A DNA stretch of 28,428 nt, taken from the NCBI RefSeq assembly GCF_000272405.2, contig NZ_AJZM02000348.1, positions 1 to 28,428 of the forward strand. Reading direction: 5' to 3'. The notes below the pieces were generated by a model. The model did no database searches. It was not told where the DNA came from and saw only the letters and a list, made by a program, of their open reading frames with translations. The position numbers were made by a program, and so were the translations under genes. Below, piece by piece: positions 1-8,398 of this stretch. This DNA is from Vibrio tasmaniensis 1F-187 (GTDB lineage Bacteria; Pseudomonadota; Gammaproteobacteria; Enterobacterales; Vibrionaceae). Every line of letters begins with the position of its first letter. The stretch's first letter is position 1.

Positions 1-193
1 AATTTAATTACGCAACAAAGCCGGCTTTGTCCGTGCTTCGCACGTCAAAGCCCCAAAACAAATGAAGTAAATTCATTGCACCTTTTTCTTTTCTATCAGT
101 AACTTATTTTTAATTATGACTAAATAATAAGTGTTTTTTCAGCTAATCCTATAGCTTGGTTGAGACATATAAAACGAATAGGACTGGGAAAAC
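1..193. other. Leader region of ridA with small palindromes
   Basis: No gene is visible here. Positions 15-30 form a perfect 16-bp palindrome centred on CCGG. Positions 32-44 form a second small hairpin (CGTGC-TTC-GCACG). They may be the tail of a terminator or a repeat from the gene left of the window. The stretch after about 60 is AT-rich and should hold the ridA promoter; a TATAAA at about 169-174 could be its -10 box, but no clear -35 box fits. Confidence 0.4.
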
Positions 194-586
194 ATGCGCA
201 AAATCATTGATACTCAAGCAGCCCCAAAAGCGATCGGACCATATTCTCAAGGGGTCATCACTGGTGGGCTAATTTTCACTTCAGGTCAATTACCATTGAG
301 TCCTCATACAGGACTTTTGGTCAAAAGTAGTCTGGAGAAGCAAACCGTGCAGTGTCTAGAGAACATGAGAGCGATTTTGCTCCATGCAGACGCTGACATG
401 TCAGATGTAGTGAAAACAACCGTCTACCTTACCGATATGATGAGCTTTTCCGTGGTAAATGAAATTTATAACGATTTCTTTATTAAGAACGGCGCCAATT
501 TTTTCCCTGCGAGAACCTGCATCGAAGTATCGAAACTTCCTCTCAATGCCCTGATTGAAATAGAGGCCGTTGCTGTCGCGCCTTAG
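194..586 (+). CDS. ridA: RidA family 2-iminobutanoate/2-iminopropanoate deaminase
   Basis: RidA is a small trimeric cytosolic enzyme that hydrolyses reactive enamines/imines such as 2-aminoacrylate to keto acid and ammonia, protecting PLP enzymes. The 130-aa length is typical. The family motif GPYSQG lies at residues 15-20, and the C-terminal block with ARTCIEVSKLPLNALIEIEA has the conserved arginine (residue 105 region) that binds the substrate carboxylate and the conserved glutamate near the end. It stands alone, followed by a hairpin at 610-628. RidA is normally a chromosomal housekeeping gene; here it shares a plasmid with tryptophanase, an enzyme that makes 2-aminoacrylate. Family assignment is secure; the link to TnaA is inference. 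Confidence 0.93.
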   Translation: MRKIIDTQAAPKAIGPYSQGVITGGLIFTSGQLPLSPHTGLLVKSSLEKQTVQCLENMRAILLHADADMSDVVKTTVYLTDMMSFSVVNEIYNDFFIKNGANFFPARTCIEVSKLPLNALIEIEAVAVAP

Positions 587-609
587 CTGTTACTCGTTTC
601 GTTTTTTAG

Positions 610-628
610 CCCCAGCCTAGAGCTGGGG
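610..628 (+). terminator. Hairpin downstream of ridA
   Basis: CCCCAGC (610-616) and GCTGGGG (622-628) form a perfect 7-bp GC-rich stem with a 5-base loop, 24 bases after the ridA stop. The following T tract is weak, so this is terminator-like rather than a textbook intrinsic terminator. Confidence 0.55.
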
Positions 629-744
629 TTACTATTTAGACATACCTTAGTGCGTACTTTTTCTCCTTATGTTTAATGGTGTAAATCTTACAAATCCAAT
701 GCAACCTATTATATTTATGGCTTTTATCACCTAAGTATCGCGAA

Positions 745-1071
745 ATGAGTAAGAATTACATTTTTCGAGAGTTAGAGTGCCAAATGACCAAGGAAGAGGT
801 CGCTGAACGCTGTTTTAAAACTGTGAGGACTGTCACGGGTTGGGATGAAGGAAAACCGATACCTCCTGAGTGTAAAAGGCTTATGCGTATGGCAAAAGGT
901 CGGGAACAGTTCAAAATGTTATACGACCGAATGGAACTCCCAACTGGACAAATAGTTAAGCCACAACAAATCCTAGCAGGGATTGCGCTTTTGGGGATTC
1001 AATCAAAGCTTGAAATCAAGACTTCTACTCACTTAATGAAAATAGCTCGTGCTATAGCTAAGATCATGTAA
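745..1071 (+). CDS. Small HTH-like phage-type protein (DUF3653-like)
   Basis: 108 aa. The N-terminal part (about residues 10-40) reads like a helix-turn-helix: MTKEEVAERCFKTVRTVTGW is the pattern of a protein that compares itself to a DNA-binding turn, followed by a proline-rich hinge (KPIPPECKRLM). The whole resembles the short phage-associated proteins grouped as DUF3653 that are common in Vibrio filamentous-phage and integrative-element regions, but I cannot run a search. The start has only a weak ribosome site; an internal ATG at 784 is an alternative. No other phage genes are next to it, so it may be an orphan regulator or a remnant. The C-terminal half has no recognisable motif. Confidence 0.6.
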   Translation: MSKNYIFRELECQMTKEEVAERCFKTVRTVTGWDEGKPIPPECKRLMRMAKGREQFKMLYDRMELPTGQIVKPQQILAGIALLGIQSKLEIKTSTHLMKIARAIAKIM

Positions 1072-1268
1072 CTCTTTACATAAACCACTGTTATTTAAAG
1101 TTTCTCAACATATAATCGATGGGGTAAGTGTGCTGTATAGGAAGGTTCTGGTTCATTTATCAGAGTCTTTCTATCTAGGTTTCGATGACAATGTCTATAA
1201 GCTTGATAAAAGGCTTTTAAGTTTTGTATTGAAGCAAGAGCCCTCCATAAATTGCTAGGAGTTATGAA

Positions 1269-2039
1269 TTGAGCCGTTTTGAGCCGTTGTATAAATTTCG
1301 GGAAGTTAACAAATACAGTTTAAGTTCAATCGCTGAGAACACATTGTGGTTTTCACATGTGGATGATTTCAATGATCCTTTTGAGTTGTTTTACAAAATA
1401 ATTTCTGGAATCAACTTAGATAATATGGACGATGCTCTTGAGGTCTACCTTAGCTACGCAGAAAAGAATCAGATGTCCAATGCAGACTTTAAGAATGGAT
1501 TTCTTAAAACTCTGGCTACGTTAGATGAAGAGGCGAAGTATTCCATCATTGAGAAGATATCGGACACGATAAAACTTCTACAAGACGACAAAATCCACAA
1601 AGTTAAATCAGATAACAAAATCTTTAGCCTATCTTTTGCAAACGATCATCCTTTGCTTTGGGGTCATTACGCTAATGGTCTAAAAGGGATGTGTATTGAA
1701 TATGACTTCAATAAGCAAAAAAAACCACTCAATATCGGCTACTGTCCAGTAGATTACTTGGATAAACCATTCACGATAAACGTACTTAACTTATTGAAAA
1801 ATAATACTGATATATCTATTTACGGTAATGAGATATTTGCGACTAAAAATGAAGTTATGCCTGAAAACAAATACCAGTTGAGCGAAGATGTTATTAGTTC
1901 GATTATCATTGGCGAAAAAATGTCTGTTGAAGACCAATTAAAAGTCAAAAGCACAATCGGTGATAGGAATATCAAATTGTATAAAGCAGTCGCAGTTCCA
2001 TCTGATTTCAGAATTGATATTGTCGAATACGAAGACTAG
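1269..2039 (+). CDS. DUF2971 domain protein
   Basis: 256 aa. The pattern matches DUF2971: an N-terminal YKFRE...NTLWFSHVDDFNDPFE block (residues about 8-40), then a central SLSFANDHPLLWGHYANGLK block (about 120-140) with GMCIEYD after it. DUF2971 proteins have no established activity and often occur in mobile and defence islands. The start is a TTG at 1269, chosen because AGGAG at 1257-1261 is correctly spaced and the upstream ATG at 1264 runs straight into a stop after two codons. It is monocistronic: about 200 bp of non-coding DNA precede it and a hairpin follows. Codon use is AT-rich compared with the parAB genes, suggesting separate acquisition. Confidence 0.8.
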   Translation: MSRFEPLYKFREVNKYSLSSIAENTLWFSHVDDFNDPFELFYKIISGINLDNMDDALEVYLSYAEKNQMSNADFKNGFLKTLATLDEEAKYSIIEKISDTIKLLQDDKIHKVKSDNKIFSLSFANDHPLLWGHYANGLKGMCIEYDFNKQKKPLNIGYCPVDYLDKPFTINVLNLLKNNTDISIYGNEIFATKNEVMPENKYQLSEDVISSIIIGEKMSVEDQLKVKSTIGDRNIKLYKAVAVPSDFRIDIVEYED

Positions 2040-2075
2040 TAAGCAAAAGCAATGTCAGTTAATTGCTGTTGCTTA
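2040..2075 (+). terminator. Hairpin after the DUF2971 gene
   Basis: Arms 2040-2053 and 2062-2075 (TAAGCAAAAGCAAT against ATTGCTGTTGCTTA) pair with one mismatch, starting on the stop codon of the preceding gene. No strong T run follows. Confidence 0.45.
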
Positions 2076-2212
2076 TGCCGAATTTACCCCCGTGATACAT
2101 AACGGGAAAAAGCAAAAATACACGGGTAGCTTAAAGGTTAAATATAACGTTACAGGGTCACCGCTAGGTTGAGGAGCACTAGCCCTAATTTAAAAGTTTT
2201 TGGGTGGAAGAT

Positions 2213-2235
2213 TAAGTGACACGGAGTGCCACTTA
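2213..2235 (-). terminator. Hairpin downstream of the aromatic permease
   Basis: TAAGTGACA (2213-2221) and TGCCACTTA (2227-2235) form a 9-bp stem with one mismatch, 14 bases beyond the stop of the minus-strand permease. The T tract is weak. Confidence 0.4.
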
Positions 2236-2248
2236 GGAATGAATAAGA

Positions 2249-3550
2249 TTATACGCCGTTAAAAACAGGCAGAGCTTCGAACATGACTAATACGTTGATA
2301 ACAATGATGCCCACACCGTAAATGAATACCCCAATCAACACCAACTCTCCTCCAGGTACTCGATAAGGTTTCGCTTGCTGATGTTGTTCGTCGTTATTTT
2401 CTTGGTTGTTAGAAATAGCTTTCTGTAACCTAGATTTTCTAGCTAGCAATGCCGGTACGATACACGCCCAAATAGCCGCGGCCGATGCGGCATAACCAAT
2501 TGCGGCTAGAAAACCGAAAGGAAAGAGAAGAGAAAAAATCAGCGGCGGAATAAATGTGACCGCCCAAGTTTTGGTTCTGCCTTTTGAACTCGCATCAAAT
2601 TGGAATAAATCGGCTAAAAAATCGAATACCCCCAAGCCAACCCCTATAAAGCTCGACAAAATAGCGGCCGCGGAAAAAGCGCTAATGACATTTGATAACG
2701 TTTCTTCTGCTAAGACAGATTTTAGGCTAATGAGTAAGGTGTCTATATTGCCACCTTCGGCAATGATAGGTCCGAAATTTACTCTTGGTAAGTTCCCATA
2801 AATACTCATTAACCAAACAGTGTAAGTAAAAAGAGCAATGATCGTTCCGCCCATGATGGCTTTTTGTGCAAGCCTTTCCTCACGGTAGTAATCTCGTAAT
2901 GTTGAGACGCTATGTTGGTACCCAAACGCGGTCAAGGCAATGGGAAAAAAGACCCACACGTATTGCGCATACTCAAATTTCAGATGAGCAGTATCAAGCA
3001 AAGTACTGAGGTTGACATTAAACCAAAGGCCTACGGTGCCAAAGCTAAAGCTAATGATCATAAACAGCATTAAGACTATCGAAATACGGTCGACCATTTT
3101 TGTTGAATGCCAAACTAGCCCAGAAAAGATAAAAACGAAAAGGATGGAGGCCAGTTGGGGGGCAATACCAAAATATTCATTCAAAATTAGTCCTGAAGAG
3201 GTGATATAGGCATACAGCAAGATCCCCCCGACAAAGTAAATCATTAGGTTATTAAAGAAATTAACCTCTTTACCTAACAAGTCTTTCGTTATGGAAGAGA
3301 AAGATGACCGGTAAGGGTAATCTTTTAAAACTTCGAGCAACAAACAGCCACTAGTTGTCATGATAATCATGGTGAAGACCAAAGCCATTAAAGCCCCTAT
3401 GGTCCAAACTCCAGCCCCAGCGGCTGGGAGCCCAAGCATACCTGCACCAACGCAAATACATGCGACGATACACGCCCCTCCGATAAGTGAAGGCGTCTTC
3501 ACGGTCATTGATGGTTTCACATTATCCATAACCTGTTTTGTACTATCCAT
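2249..3550 (-). CDS. Aromatic amino-acid permease (TnaB/Mtr/TyrP type, HAAAP family)
   Basis: 433-aa inner-membrane protein with about 11 hydrophobic segments. Family signs: the N-terminal VGAGMLGLPAAGAG unwound-helix glycines, the YPYRSSFSSITKDLLG block after TM2, FGYQHSVSTL in the middle, and GLGVFDFLADLFQFD near residue 310. These track E. coli TnaB (low-affinity tryptophan permease) closely, but Mtr and TyrP share them, so substrate choice among Trp, Tyr and Phe is not fixed by sequence. About 30 extra N-terminal residues precede the first helix. Ribosome site GAAAGG lies about 10 bases before ATG 3550. In enterobacteria tnaB is co-transcribed with tnaA; here tnaA sits 8 kb away in the same orientation, so they are separate units. 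Likely supplies tryptophan to the plasmid tryptophanase (inference). Confidence 0.88.
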   Translation of the reverse strand: MDSTKQVMDNVKPSMTVKTPSLIGGACIVACICVGAGMLGLPAAGAGVWTIGALMALVFTMIIMTTSGCLLLEVLKDYPYRSSFSSITKDLLGKEVNFFNNLMIYFVGGILLYAYITSSGLILNEYFGIAPQLASILFVFIFSGLVWHSTKMVDRISIVLMLFMIISFSFGTVGLWFNVNLSTLLDTAHLKFEYAQYVWVFFPIALTAFGYQHSVSTLRDYYREERLAQKAIMGGTIIALFTYTVWLMSIYGNLPRVNFGPIIAEGGNIDTLLISLKSVLAEETLSNVISAFSAAAILSSFIGVGLGVFDFLADLFQFDASSKGRTKTWAVTFIPPLIFSLLFPFGFLAAIGYAASAAAIWACIVPALLARKSRLQKAISNNQENNDEQHQQAKPYRVPGGELVLIGVFIYGVGIIVINVLVMFEALPVFNGV

Positions 3551-3632
3551 AAATGGTTACCTTTCATTGGTTCGACATTGCTTTTTATATGACCACTACC
3601 CGCTTCGTAATGTTGGGCAGAATTTTAAAATC

Positions 3633-3665
3633 AAAAAAAGCGCTAGAATCAAGGACTCTAGCGCT
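3633..3665 (-). terminator. Intrinsic terminator of the ibrA-ibrB unit
   Basis: Arms 3639-3647 and 3657-3665 (AGCGCTAGA / TCTAGCGCT) form a perfect 9-bp stem with a 9-base loop. On the minus strand the stem is followed directly by a run of seven T (the A run at 3633-3639). It lies between the end of the IbrB-like gene and the start of the permease gene. Confidence 0.8.
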
Positions 3666-3764
3666 TAGCTTTTAGAATAAAATAGTAATTACATACTAAA
3701 TTAGGCACATAATTAGACATGAACCGAATAAAGTTCGTCATCGTTTTCATCTGAAGAAAGGTGA

Positions 3765-4433
3765 TTACTCCCATGATTGAGAGAAGTCCTGATCTTTAAA
3801 GGCTGCAGCAAGGCCAGTGACCTGCTGCAATCGTAAAACCTCATCTTGGTCCATCCCTAGTTCGTAACAAATTTTATTATTCGTCCAACCCATTCCTTTA
3901 AGCTGAATGATCAGGTCTGCTGTGAGCTCTACTTGATGGGAGCCTCGCGCAAGATTATGACGAACAGATGCCGCCATACACTTTTCTTCAGGCAAACTAA
4001 GCACCACTGCAGGAATATAGCCCTTTAATACTTGTAGCTCAGGGTGATTCAACAATAATTGATAACGATGAAACCCATCGATGACGACGTATTTTTTCAA
4101 GGATGTCTTCAATCGATTAACTAAAATAGGCATGGTTATACCATTTTTATCCATCGACGTTTTTAGGAGCTTACTTTCTGGAGGCGCCATTTTATTTGGG
4201 TTGTATTGGTTAGCTTCTATCTCATCAAGTGGGATCATTTCAACATGACAAGCGGGCGGTAAATCAGGAATAAGCTCGATGAGTACTTTGGCCGCTTTAT
4301 TGTAAATTGCGACCTTGTCAATGGCTTGTTTGTTCGTGTTATTGATAGGTTTCAACGGCTTCTTGATGCGACGTTGATAAGCTAGAGTAGGTTCACTTTC
4401 CATTCGTATCACTCTCTTCTCCATAGAGGGCAT
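3765..4433 (-). CDS. IbrB-like ParB/Srx-domain protein
   Basis: 222 aa at the longest start. Residues about 62-160 form a ParB-like N-terminal domain: HVEMIPLDEIEANQYNPNKM, then a VIDGFHRYQLL block (the ParB 'DGHHR' nucleotide-binding motif) and SVRHNLARGSH. A short C-terminal region (about 170-210) resembles a helix-turn-helix (NNKICYELGMDQDEVLRLQQ). This is the architecture of IbrB, which with IbrA activates expression of eib immunoglobulin-binding genes in E. coli. The gene overlaps the end of the IbrA-like gene by 41 bp from ATG 4433, or by 11 bp from ATG 4403, implying translational coupling. It is not the partition ParB; that role belongs to 8398-9471. Biochemical activity is unknown. 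Confidence 0.8.
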   Translation of the reverse strand: MPSMEKRVIRMESEPTLAYQRRIKKPLKPINNTNKQAIDKVAIYNKAAKVLIELIPDLPPACHVEMIPLDEIEANQYNPNKMAPPESKLLKTSMDKNGITMPILVNRLKTSLKKYVVIDGFHRYQLLLNHPELQVLKGYIPAVVLSLPEEKCMAASVRHNLARGSHQVELTADLIIQLKGMGWTNNKICYELGMDQDEVLRLQQVTGLAAAFKDQDFSQSWE

Positions 4434-5670
4434 GGTATTGTTTTGCTAAGGACTTGTTGTACCCAAAAGAGAGTCCTCGGCACCAATAGTCATTTTTAAT
4501 CAGTACTTTACAAATCCTTCTCCAACTTGGAACTTGCTTCCTAGATTCCAATTTACTCTCTGCGTAATCAGGGATGCAGGTCACTCCTTTTTGAGGACCG
4601 TTTTTTCGCCACCACTGTAAGAACTTGAAAATTCGGTCTCGGTAATGTTTTTCTACATGTGGCGGCATAGTTTTCAGAAGGTATTTACTGTATTGCCGGT
4701 AGCTAAGTCCCGGTGGTAATTCAAAGCGATAATAACCAAGGATACGCCCCTGGCTTTTTGAGTATCGAGCACCAAAGTTACACCCTTCTACTCTGGCAAC
4801 CAGTTTTTGCCAGGTATCAGGTTCTAATATTTGATATAGCCACAGACCTTTTCTTTGCTCATCTCCAAAAGGTTGGCAAAGTCGCTGCTGTGAAAGAGGG
4901 ACGCCGGCCTTATGCATTAAGTCGTAAATACGGTTGTAATCCCAATTGAAGCGCGAGTTCGCGACCCAAATATCTGGAGTCTTCCAATCATAAAGAGGGT
5001 AAGCCATGTAGACGTCGCCCTGCATTTGAGTCGTCCAATATTTATCATCAAATTTCTTTTTGGCGCGATTTTTAATAGTTTTAAAACGATGTAAAGACTC
5101 ATCCGCTCGTATACCAATGAGCACAGCAATTGGTGTGCCTTTCTTTTTTTGGTACCAATGAGCAAATTTAAAGACGAAATCCTCAAATTCCATGCCTTTT
5201 TTAAAAAACGGGAGATGCTCCAAATCAGAAATCACGCCTTCATGTTGTGGTATTTCTCTGACCCATTGCGCTTCCTTATCTGGATCCCAACAAAGCCATT
5301 TAGGCTGAAATTGTGAAATTGAATTTCTTAAACTAAGCGGTAAGCAAACCCAGTATGGGTTTACTTCTCCACGAAGCACCATACGCTCAATAAAAGCATG
5401 AGTTTCGTGGTATTGGGCTTCGAAATCTACGATGAGTACATCAACAGGCAATCGGCCACGTTTTTTTGATTCTTGGATAGTTAAGTTCAAAAGAACACCA
5501 GAATCTTTCCCTCCGGAAAACGAGACATAAAAGTGGCTAAAGTTGTCGAGAAGGTACAATATTCTTTGGCGCGCTCCTTCAAGCACATTGTAATCCTGCT
5601 GAATCTTGTCTCGAGAGAAGTAACCTTTTCTTCTTCCCTTACTAATACTATGTATGCCCTTGATAATCAT
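4393..5670 (-). CDS. IbrA-like PAPS-reductase-family protein (DUF3440)
   Basis: 425 aa. Residues about 45-60 carry the PP-loop SFSGGKDSGVLLNL that binds ATP or an adenylated nucleotide in PAPS reductase and ATP-sulfurylase-type enzymes. The C-terminal half (YDWKTPDIWV, then RLCQPFGDEQRKGLW and a WWRKNG block) is the DUF3440 part typical of IbrA. No CxxC iron-sulfur or catalytic cysteine signature of true assimilatory PAPS reductase is evident, so sulfate assimilation is unlikely. The gene is paired and overlapping with an IbrB-like partner, as in known ibrAB. DndC of DNA phosphorothioation has the same fold, so DNA or nucleotide chemistry is conceivable but unproven. No clear ribosome site precedes ATG 5670. 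An AT-rich perfect inverted repeat at 5729-5752 lies in the presumed promoter. Confidence 0.83.
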   Translation of the reverse strand: MIIKGIHSISKGRRKGYFSRDKIQQDYNVLEGARQRILYLLDNFSHFYVSFSGGKDSGVLLNLTIQESKKRGRLPVDVLIVDFEAQYHETHAFIERMVLRGEVNPYWVCLPLSLRNSISQFQPKWLCWDPDKEAQWVREIPQHEGVISDLEHLPFFKKGMEFEDFVFKFAHWYQKKKGTPIAVLIGIRADESLHRFKTIKNRAKKKFDDKYWTTQMQGDVYMAYPLYDWKTPDIWVANSRFNWDYNRIYDLMHKAGVPLSQQRLCQPFGDEQRKGLWLYQILEPDTWQKLVARVEGCNFGARYSKSQGRILGYYRFELPPGLSYRQYSKYLLKTMPPHVEKHYRDRIFKFLQWWRKNGPQKGVTCIPDYAESKLESRKQVPSWRRICKVLIKNDYWCRGLSFGYNKSLAKQYHALYGEESDTNGK

Positions 5671-5728
5671 GGGTTCACGAATGCAATTTAATATTTAAAC
5701 CAAGATACGTAGATTTCGTGTTTTTTAT

Positions 5729-5752
5729 AAATTAATTATTGGTAATTAATTT
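5729..5752 (-). promoter_or_regulatory. AT-rich inverted repeat upstream of the IbrA-like gene
   Basis: Arms 5729-5738 and 5743-5752 (AAATTAATTA / TAATTAATTT) are perfectly complementary around a TTGG spacer, about 60 bp upstream of the gene start on the minus strand. It could be an operator, but low-complexity AT sequence makes such repeats less significant. Confidence 0.35.
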
Positions 5753-5788
5753 AATTTCTAGGTACAGATTTGAAGCCTCATCGTAAAG

Positions 5789-5824
5789 AGCCGCTCTCCC
5801 GTTGTGATTTAGGTAAGAACGGCT
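5789..5824 (-). terminator. Hairpin downstream of the OprB-type porin
   Basis: AGCCGCTCT (5789-5797) and AGAACGGCT (5816-5824) pair with one G-U-compatible mismatch, just past the porin stop on the minus strand. The loop is long (18 bases) and the T tract poor. Confidence 0.35.
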
Positions 5825-5833
5825 TGGCTTACA

Positions 5834-6964
5834 TTAAAAACCGAAGTGAAGGTTGCCTCTTAAACCTATAATCCAACTGTCATCGGCTTTTGAGTTAAAC
5901 GGTAAAGTGTGAAGATATTGCACATTAGGAGTTAACGAGAGAGCCCCCCAATTCATGCGGTAATAGATTTCTGAATTATAAGAATCATCTAGTTCAGCAT
6001 TAGGTTTAGCCCAACCTAGAGCGATACCAAGCATACCAGGCCCTACCCCACTATATCCTGTGCCAAACACGACCGAAGATTTGTATAGAGCCTCAGGTCC
6101 TTGCGCGACCCCGGCTCTGAAAAATGGTATCCATGAGCCGGTTTTATATATGGACGACCAATTTGCGCCATAGTTTTCGCTAGCTTTCTCTTTTGGCCCA
6201 TCACTGTGCCAAACTGTTAGGTGTGAATTCTTCAAATAAAAATCGTCTTTCGACTCCACCCAACCTATTTCTAGGGACTTAAAATATTGATTATCATTGA
6301 TGAACTGTTCAACACCATCGAAAGGCTTAGTCGAATCAGCTTTTGCATCAGAGAAACTTGCATAAAAATAATAGTTTTCCGACATCATATGGCGTAGAAC
6401 GCCGCCGAATGTTGATTCATCTGGGATTGGGATGGAACCGGAACCGGTACTAAACTGTAAGTTAGAAAAACCATAGTAAGGGTTACCCAACTGATAAGTA
6501 TCAACATAATCAGTCGTATCTAAAAAACCAACCATCATATCGGTAGATTGTTTATTAAAGGTTTGTGTCCAATAAAGATTTGTTAACCTTAAACCTATAT
6601 CACTAAAAGCTGGTTGGATTAAACCAAACCCTCCGACATTACCCATGACAAATTCAGAGGGCGTACTATCTGTATAACCGTGCTTATGATCAACCCTCAG
6701 CTGCAAAGCTCCGGTATCACTCTCTTTTTGGTAAGCTAGCCAATTCAATGTAATCCGTGCAATACCAGCTGCCGCACTGCTGTCTTTGTTCGGCAAGCTC
6801 TCACTGGTCGTTAAACCAAAAACATAATAATCCACAGCTCCCTTTAGAGCTTTATCTTCAGCCGCATTCGTCAATGTTGGCGTGCCAAAGACAAACATTA
6901 CGGCTCCCAAAAGCGTTAGCCAAAAACGCTTTGTCTTTTTCGTAAATGGTACATTCTCGCTCAT
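5834..6964 (-). CDS. OprB-family carbohydrate-selective outer-membrane porin
   Basis: 376 aa. Residues 1-35 are a signal peptide (basic TKKTKRFW, hydrophobic LTLLGAVMFVFG, cleavage after TNA before AEDK). The mature part is rich in alternating beta-strand segments with aromatic girdles and ends in phenylalanine (NLHFGF), the usual outer-membrane assembly signal. Blocks such as GITRITLNW-like AGIARITLNWLAY, a YQLGNPYYGFSN region and PFFRAGVAQG fit OprB porins, which pass sugars across the outer membrane. It is somewhat shorter than Pseudomonas OprB. Ribosome site AGGAAG precedes ATG 6964. It is monocistronic and faces away from parA; no sugar-metabolism genes accompany it here, so the substrate is unknown. 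Confidence 0.8.
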   Translation of the reverse strand: MSENVPFTKKTKRFWLTLLGAVMFVFGTPTLTNAAEDKALKGAVDYYVFGLTTSESLPNKDSSAAAGIARITLNWLAYQKESDTGALQLRVDHKHGYTDSTPSEFVMGNVGGFGLIQPAFSDIGLRLTNLYWTQTFNKQSTDMMVGFLDTTDYVDTYQLGNPYYGFSNLQFSTGSGSIPIPDESTFGGVLRHMMSENYYFYASFSDAKADSTKPFDGVEQFINDNQYFKSLEIGWVESKDDFYLKNSHLTVWHSDGPKEKASENYGANWSSIYKTGSWIPFFRAGVAQGPEALYKSSVVFGTGYSGVGPGMLGIALGWAKPNAELDDSYNSEIYYRMNWGALSLTPNVQYLHTLPFNSKADDSWIIGLRGNLHFGF

Positions 6965-7198
6965 ATCAATAACTTCCTGTTGTTGTCATGGTAGTTGTAC
7001 GGCTCGGCTCAACTTTTGTTAGTCAGAAGGTATTAAGAGGGAGTTGAAAAACGAAATCTTGTAATTAATAGGTAATTTAAGCGCTCGGATTTATCCATTT
7101 GTCATACTCATTTATTAAAATCACAATTCCCTCATTTTTAGATACCAACATCAAAAATTGAGGTATATACTATTTCTCATTCCTATACGGAGGCAGAA

Positions 7199-8398
7199 AT
7201 GGACAACCAACACACTACAACCACATTTCAAGCGCTTAAAACCGGTGCAGACGCTTACATTCAACGTCGTAATCAACGTTTATTGGCTAATCACCGCAAA
7301 GAGTTACGTAACTTTACTCGAGCAGAAGCATCGGCCTATCTTGGCATTGATGCAAAAACGCTTGATCGCTATGTTACCGCTGCGGCGATAGATCCTCGTC
7401 GTCATGAAGACTCGCAATGGTCGATCGATATCGCGGAAATGTACAAGGTACGTAACTTACTGCCGGAAAATCTACGTAAAGACGCTAAGTTCATACGCAG
7501 TGAGCAGCAAAAAACGCAAGTGATGGTTATCCAGAACCAAAAAGGCGGTGTTGGCAAAACCGTTTCTGCCGCGACTATCGCATCAGGTTTGGCGACCGAA
7601 TTTCATCAAGAATACCGTGTTGGTTTAATAGACATGGATGGCCAAGCCACGCTTTCGATGTATTACGCACCCGAAGCCGAGCAAGAAGGTAACTTGTCTG
7701 TTGGTGATCTGATGATGAAAACCTTCGATCTTGATGAAGGTGAAACCGTTGAACAAGTTATCTCTGAAGCCTTTCTTGAAACGACTATCCCAAACTTACG
7801 CATTCTACCTGCAGCACAAAGTGACCGTGCGATGGAAGGTTGGTTTCATGAGCAAGTGTTCGGCCAAACCTTAGCTTCACCTTATTCACTACTAAAGGAC
7901 ATCATCGATAGCGTTAAAGACGAGTTCGATATCATCATTATCGACACTCCACCTTCGCTCGGCTATGCGACCTTTAACGCGTATTTTGCCGCGACGAATG
8001 TAGTGTTCCCGTTATCGATTACAGAGAATGATATTGATGCTACCTGCTCTTACTTCAGCTACATTCCTCAGGTGTGGGCGCTGTTAGAGAACGCAAACCA
8101 TGAAGGCTACGACTTCATGAAAATATTACTGACTAACCATCGTGATAGTTCAACCACGACCGAATTAATGAATAACCTGTACGATCAGTTCTCTCCTTAC
8201 TTGTACTCTAAAGAGTTTAAGCACAGCGAGGCTGTCCGCCAGTCGTCTTCCCTACTCTCGACCGTTTTTGACATGTCGAAAAGTGAATACCCGAAAAGCA
8301 AAGCAACCTTCCAAAGCGCGCAACAAAACAGCTATGAAGTAACAAGCCAAATATTGCGCGATATTCTCAACGTTTGGCGTGAACAGGAGAACAAATAA
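7199..8398 (+). CDS. parA: Plasmid partition ATPase ParA (P1 type Ia)
   Basis: 399 aa. It has an N-terminal DNA-binding region (about residues 38-95, including the helix-turn-helix RAEASAYLGIDAKTLDRYV) typical of P1/F-type ParA that autorepress their promoter. The deviant Walker A motif KGGVGKT is at 115-121, and DEFDIIIIDTPPSLGY carries Walker A'/B residues near 240. It binds nucleoid DNA with ATP and moves ParB-parS complexes so that both daughter cells inherit the plasmid. GGAGGCAG precedes ATG 7199. The stop overlaps the parB start (TAATG), so the two are one operon. A near-palindrome upstream (7130-7139 with 7153-7163, CCTCA-T5 against A5-TTGAGG) could be the autoregulatory operator; this is weak. 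Confidence 0.95.
   Translation: MDNQHTTTTFQALKTGADAYIQRRNQRLLANHRKELRNFTRAEASAYLGIDAKTLDRYVTAAAIDPRRHEDSQWSIDIAEMYKVRNLLPENLRKDAKFIRSEQQKTQVMVIQNQKGGVGKTVSAATIASGLATEFHQEYRVGLIDMDGQATLSMYYAPEAEQEGNLSVGDLMMKTFDLDEGETVEQVISEAFLETTIPNLRILPAAQSDRAMEGWFHEQVFGQTLASPYSLLKDIIDSVKDEFDIIIIDTPPSLGYATFNAYFAATNVVFPLSITENDIDATCSYFSYIPQVWALLENANHEGYDFMKILLTNHRDSSTTTELMNNLYDQFSPYLYSKEFKHSEAVRQSSSLLSTVFDMSKSEYPKSKATFQSAQQNSYEVTSQILRDILNVWREQENK

Noticed and set aside
2556..3668. Plus-strand frames at 2556, 3012 and 3360
   Set aside because: They lie opposite the aromatic permease gene, have no ribosome sites and no protein-like pattern.
3765..4433. Second partition ParB
   Set aside because: The ParB-like domain protein is paired and overlapping with an IbrA-like gene and has no ParA partner, so it is assigned to IbrB.
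4713..5186. Frames inside the IbrA-like gene
   Set aside because: Alternative frames of a clear PP-loop protein; no independent support.
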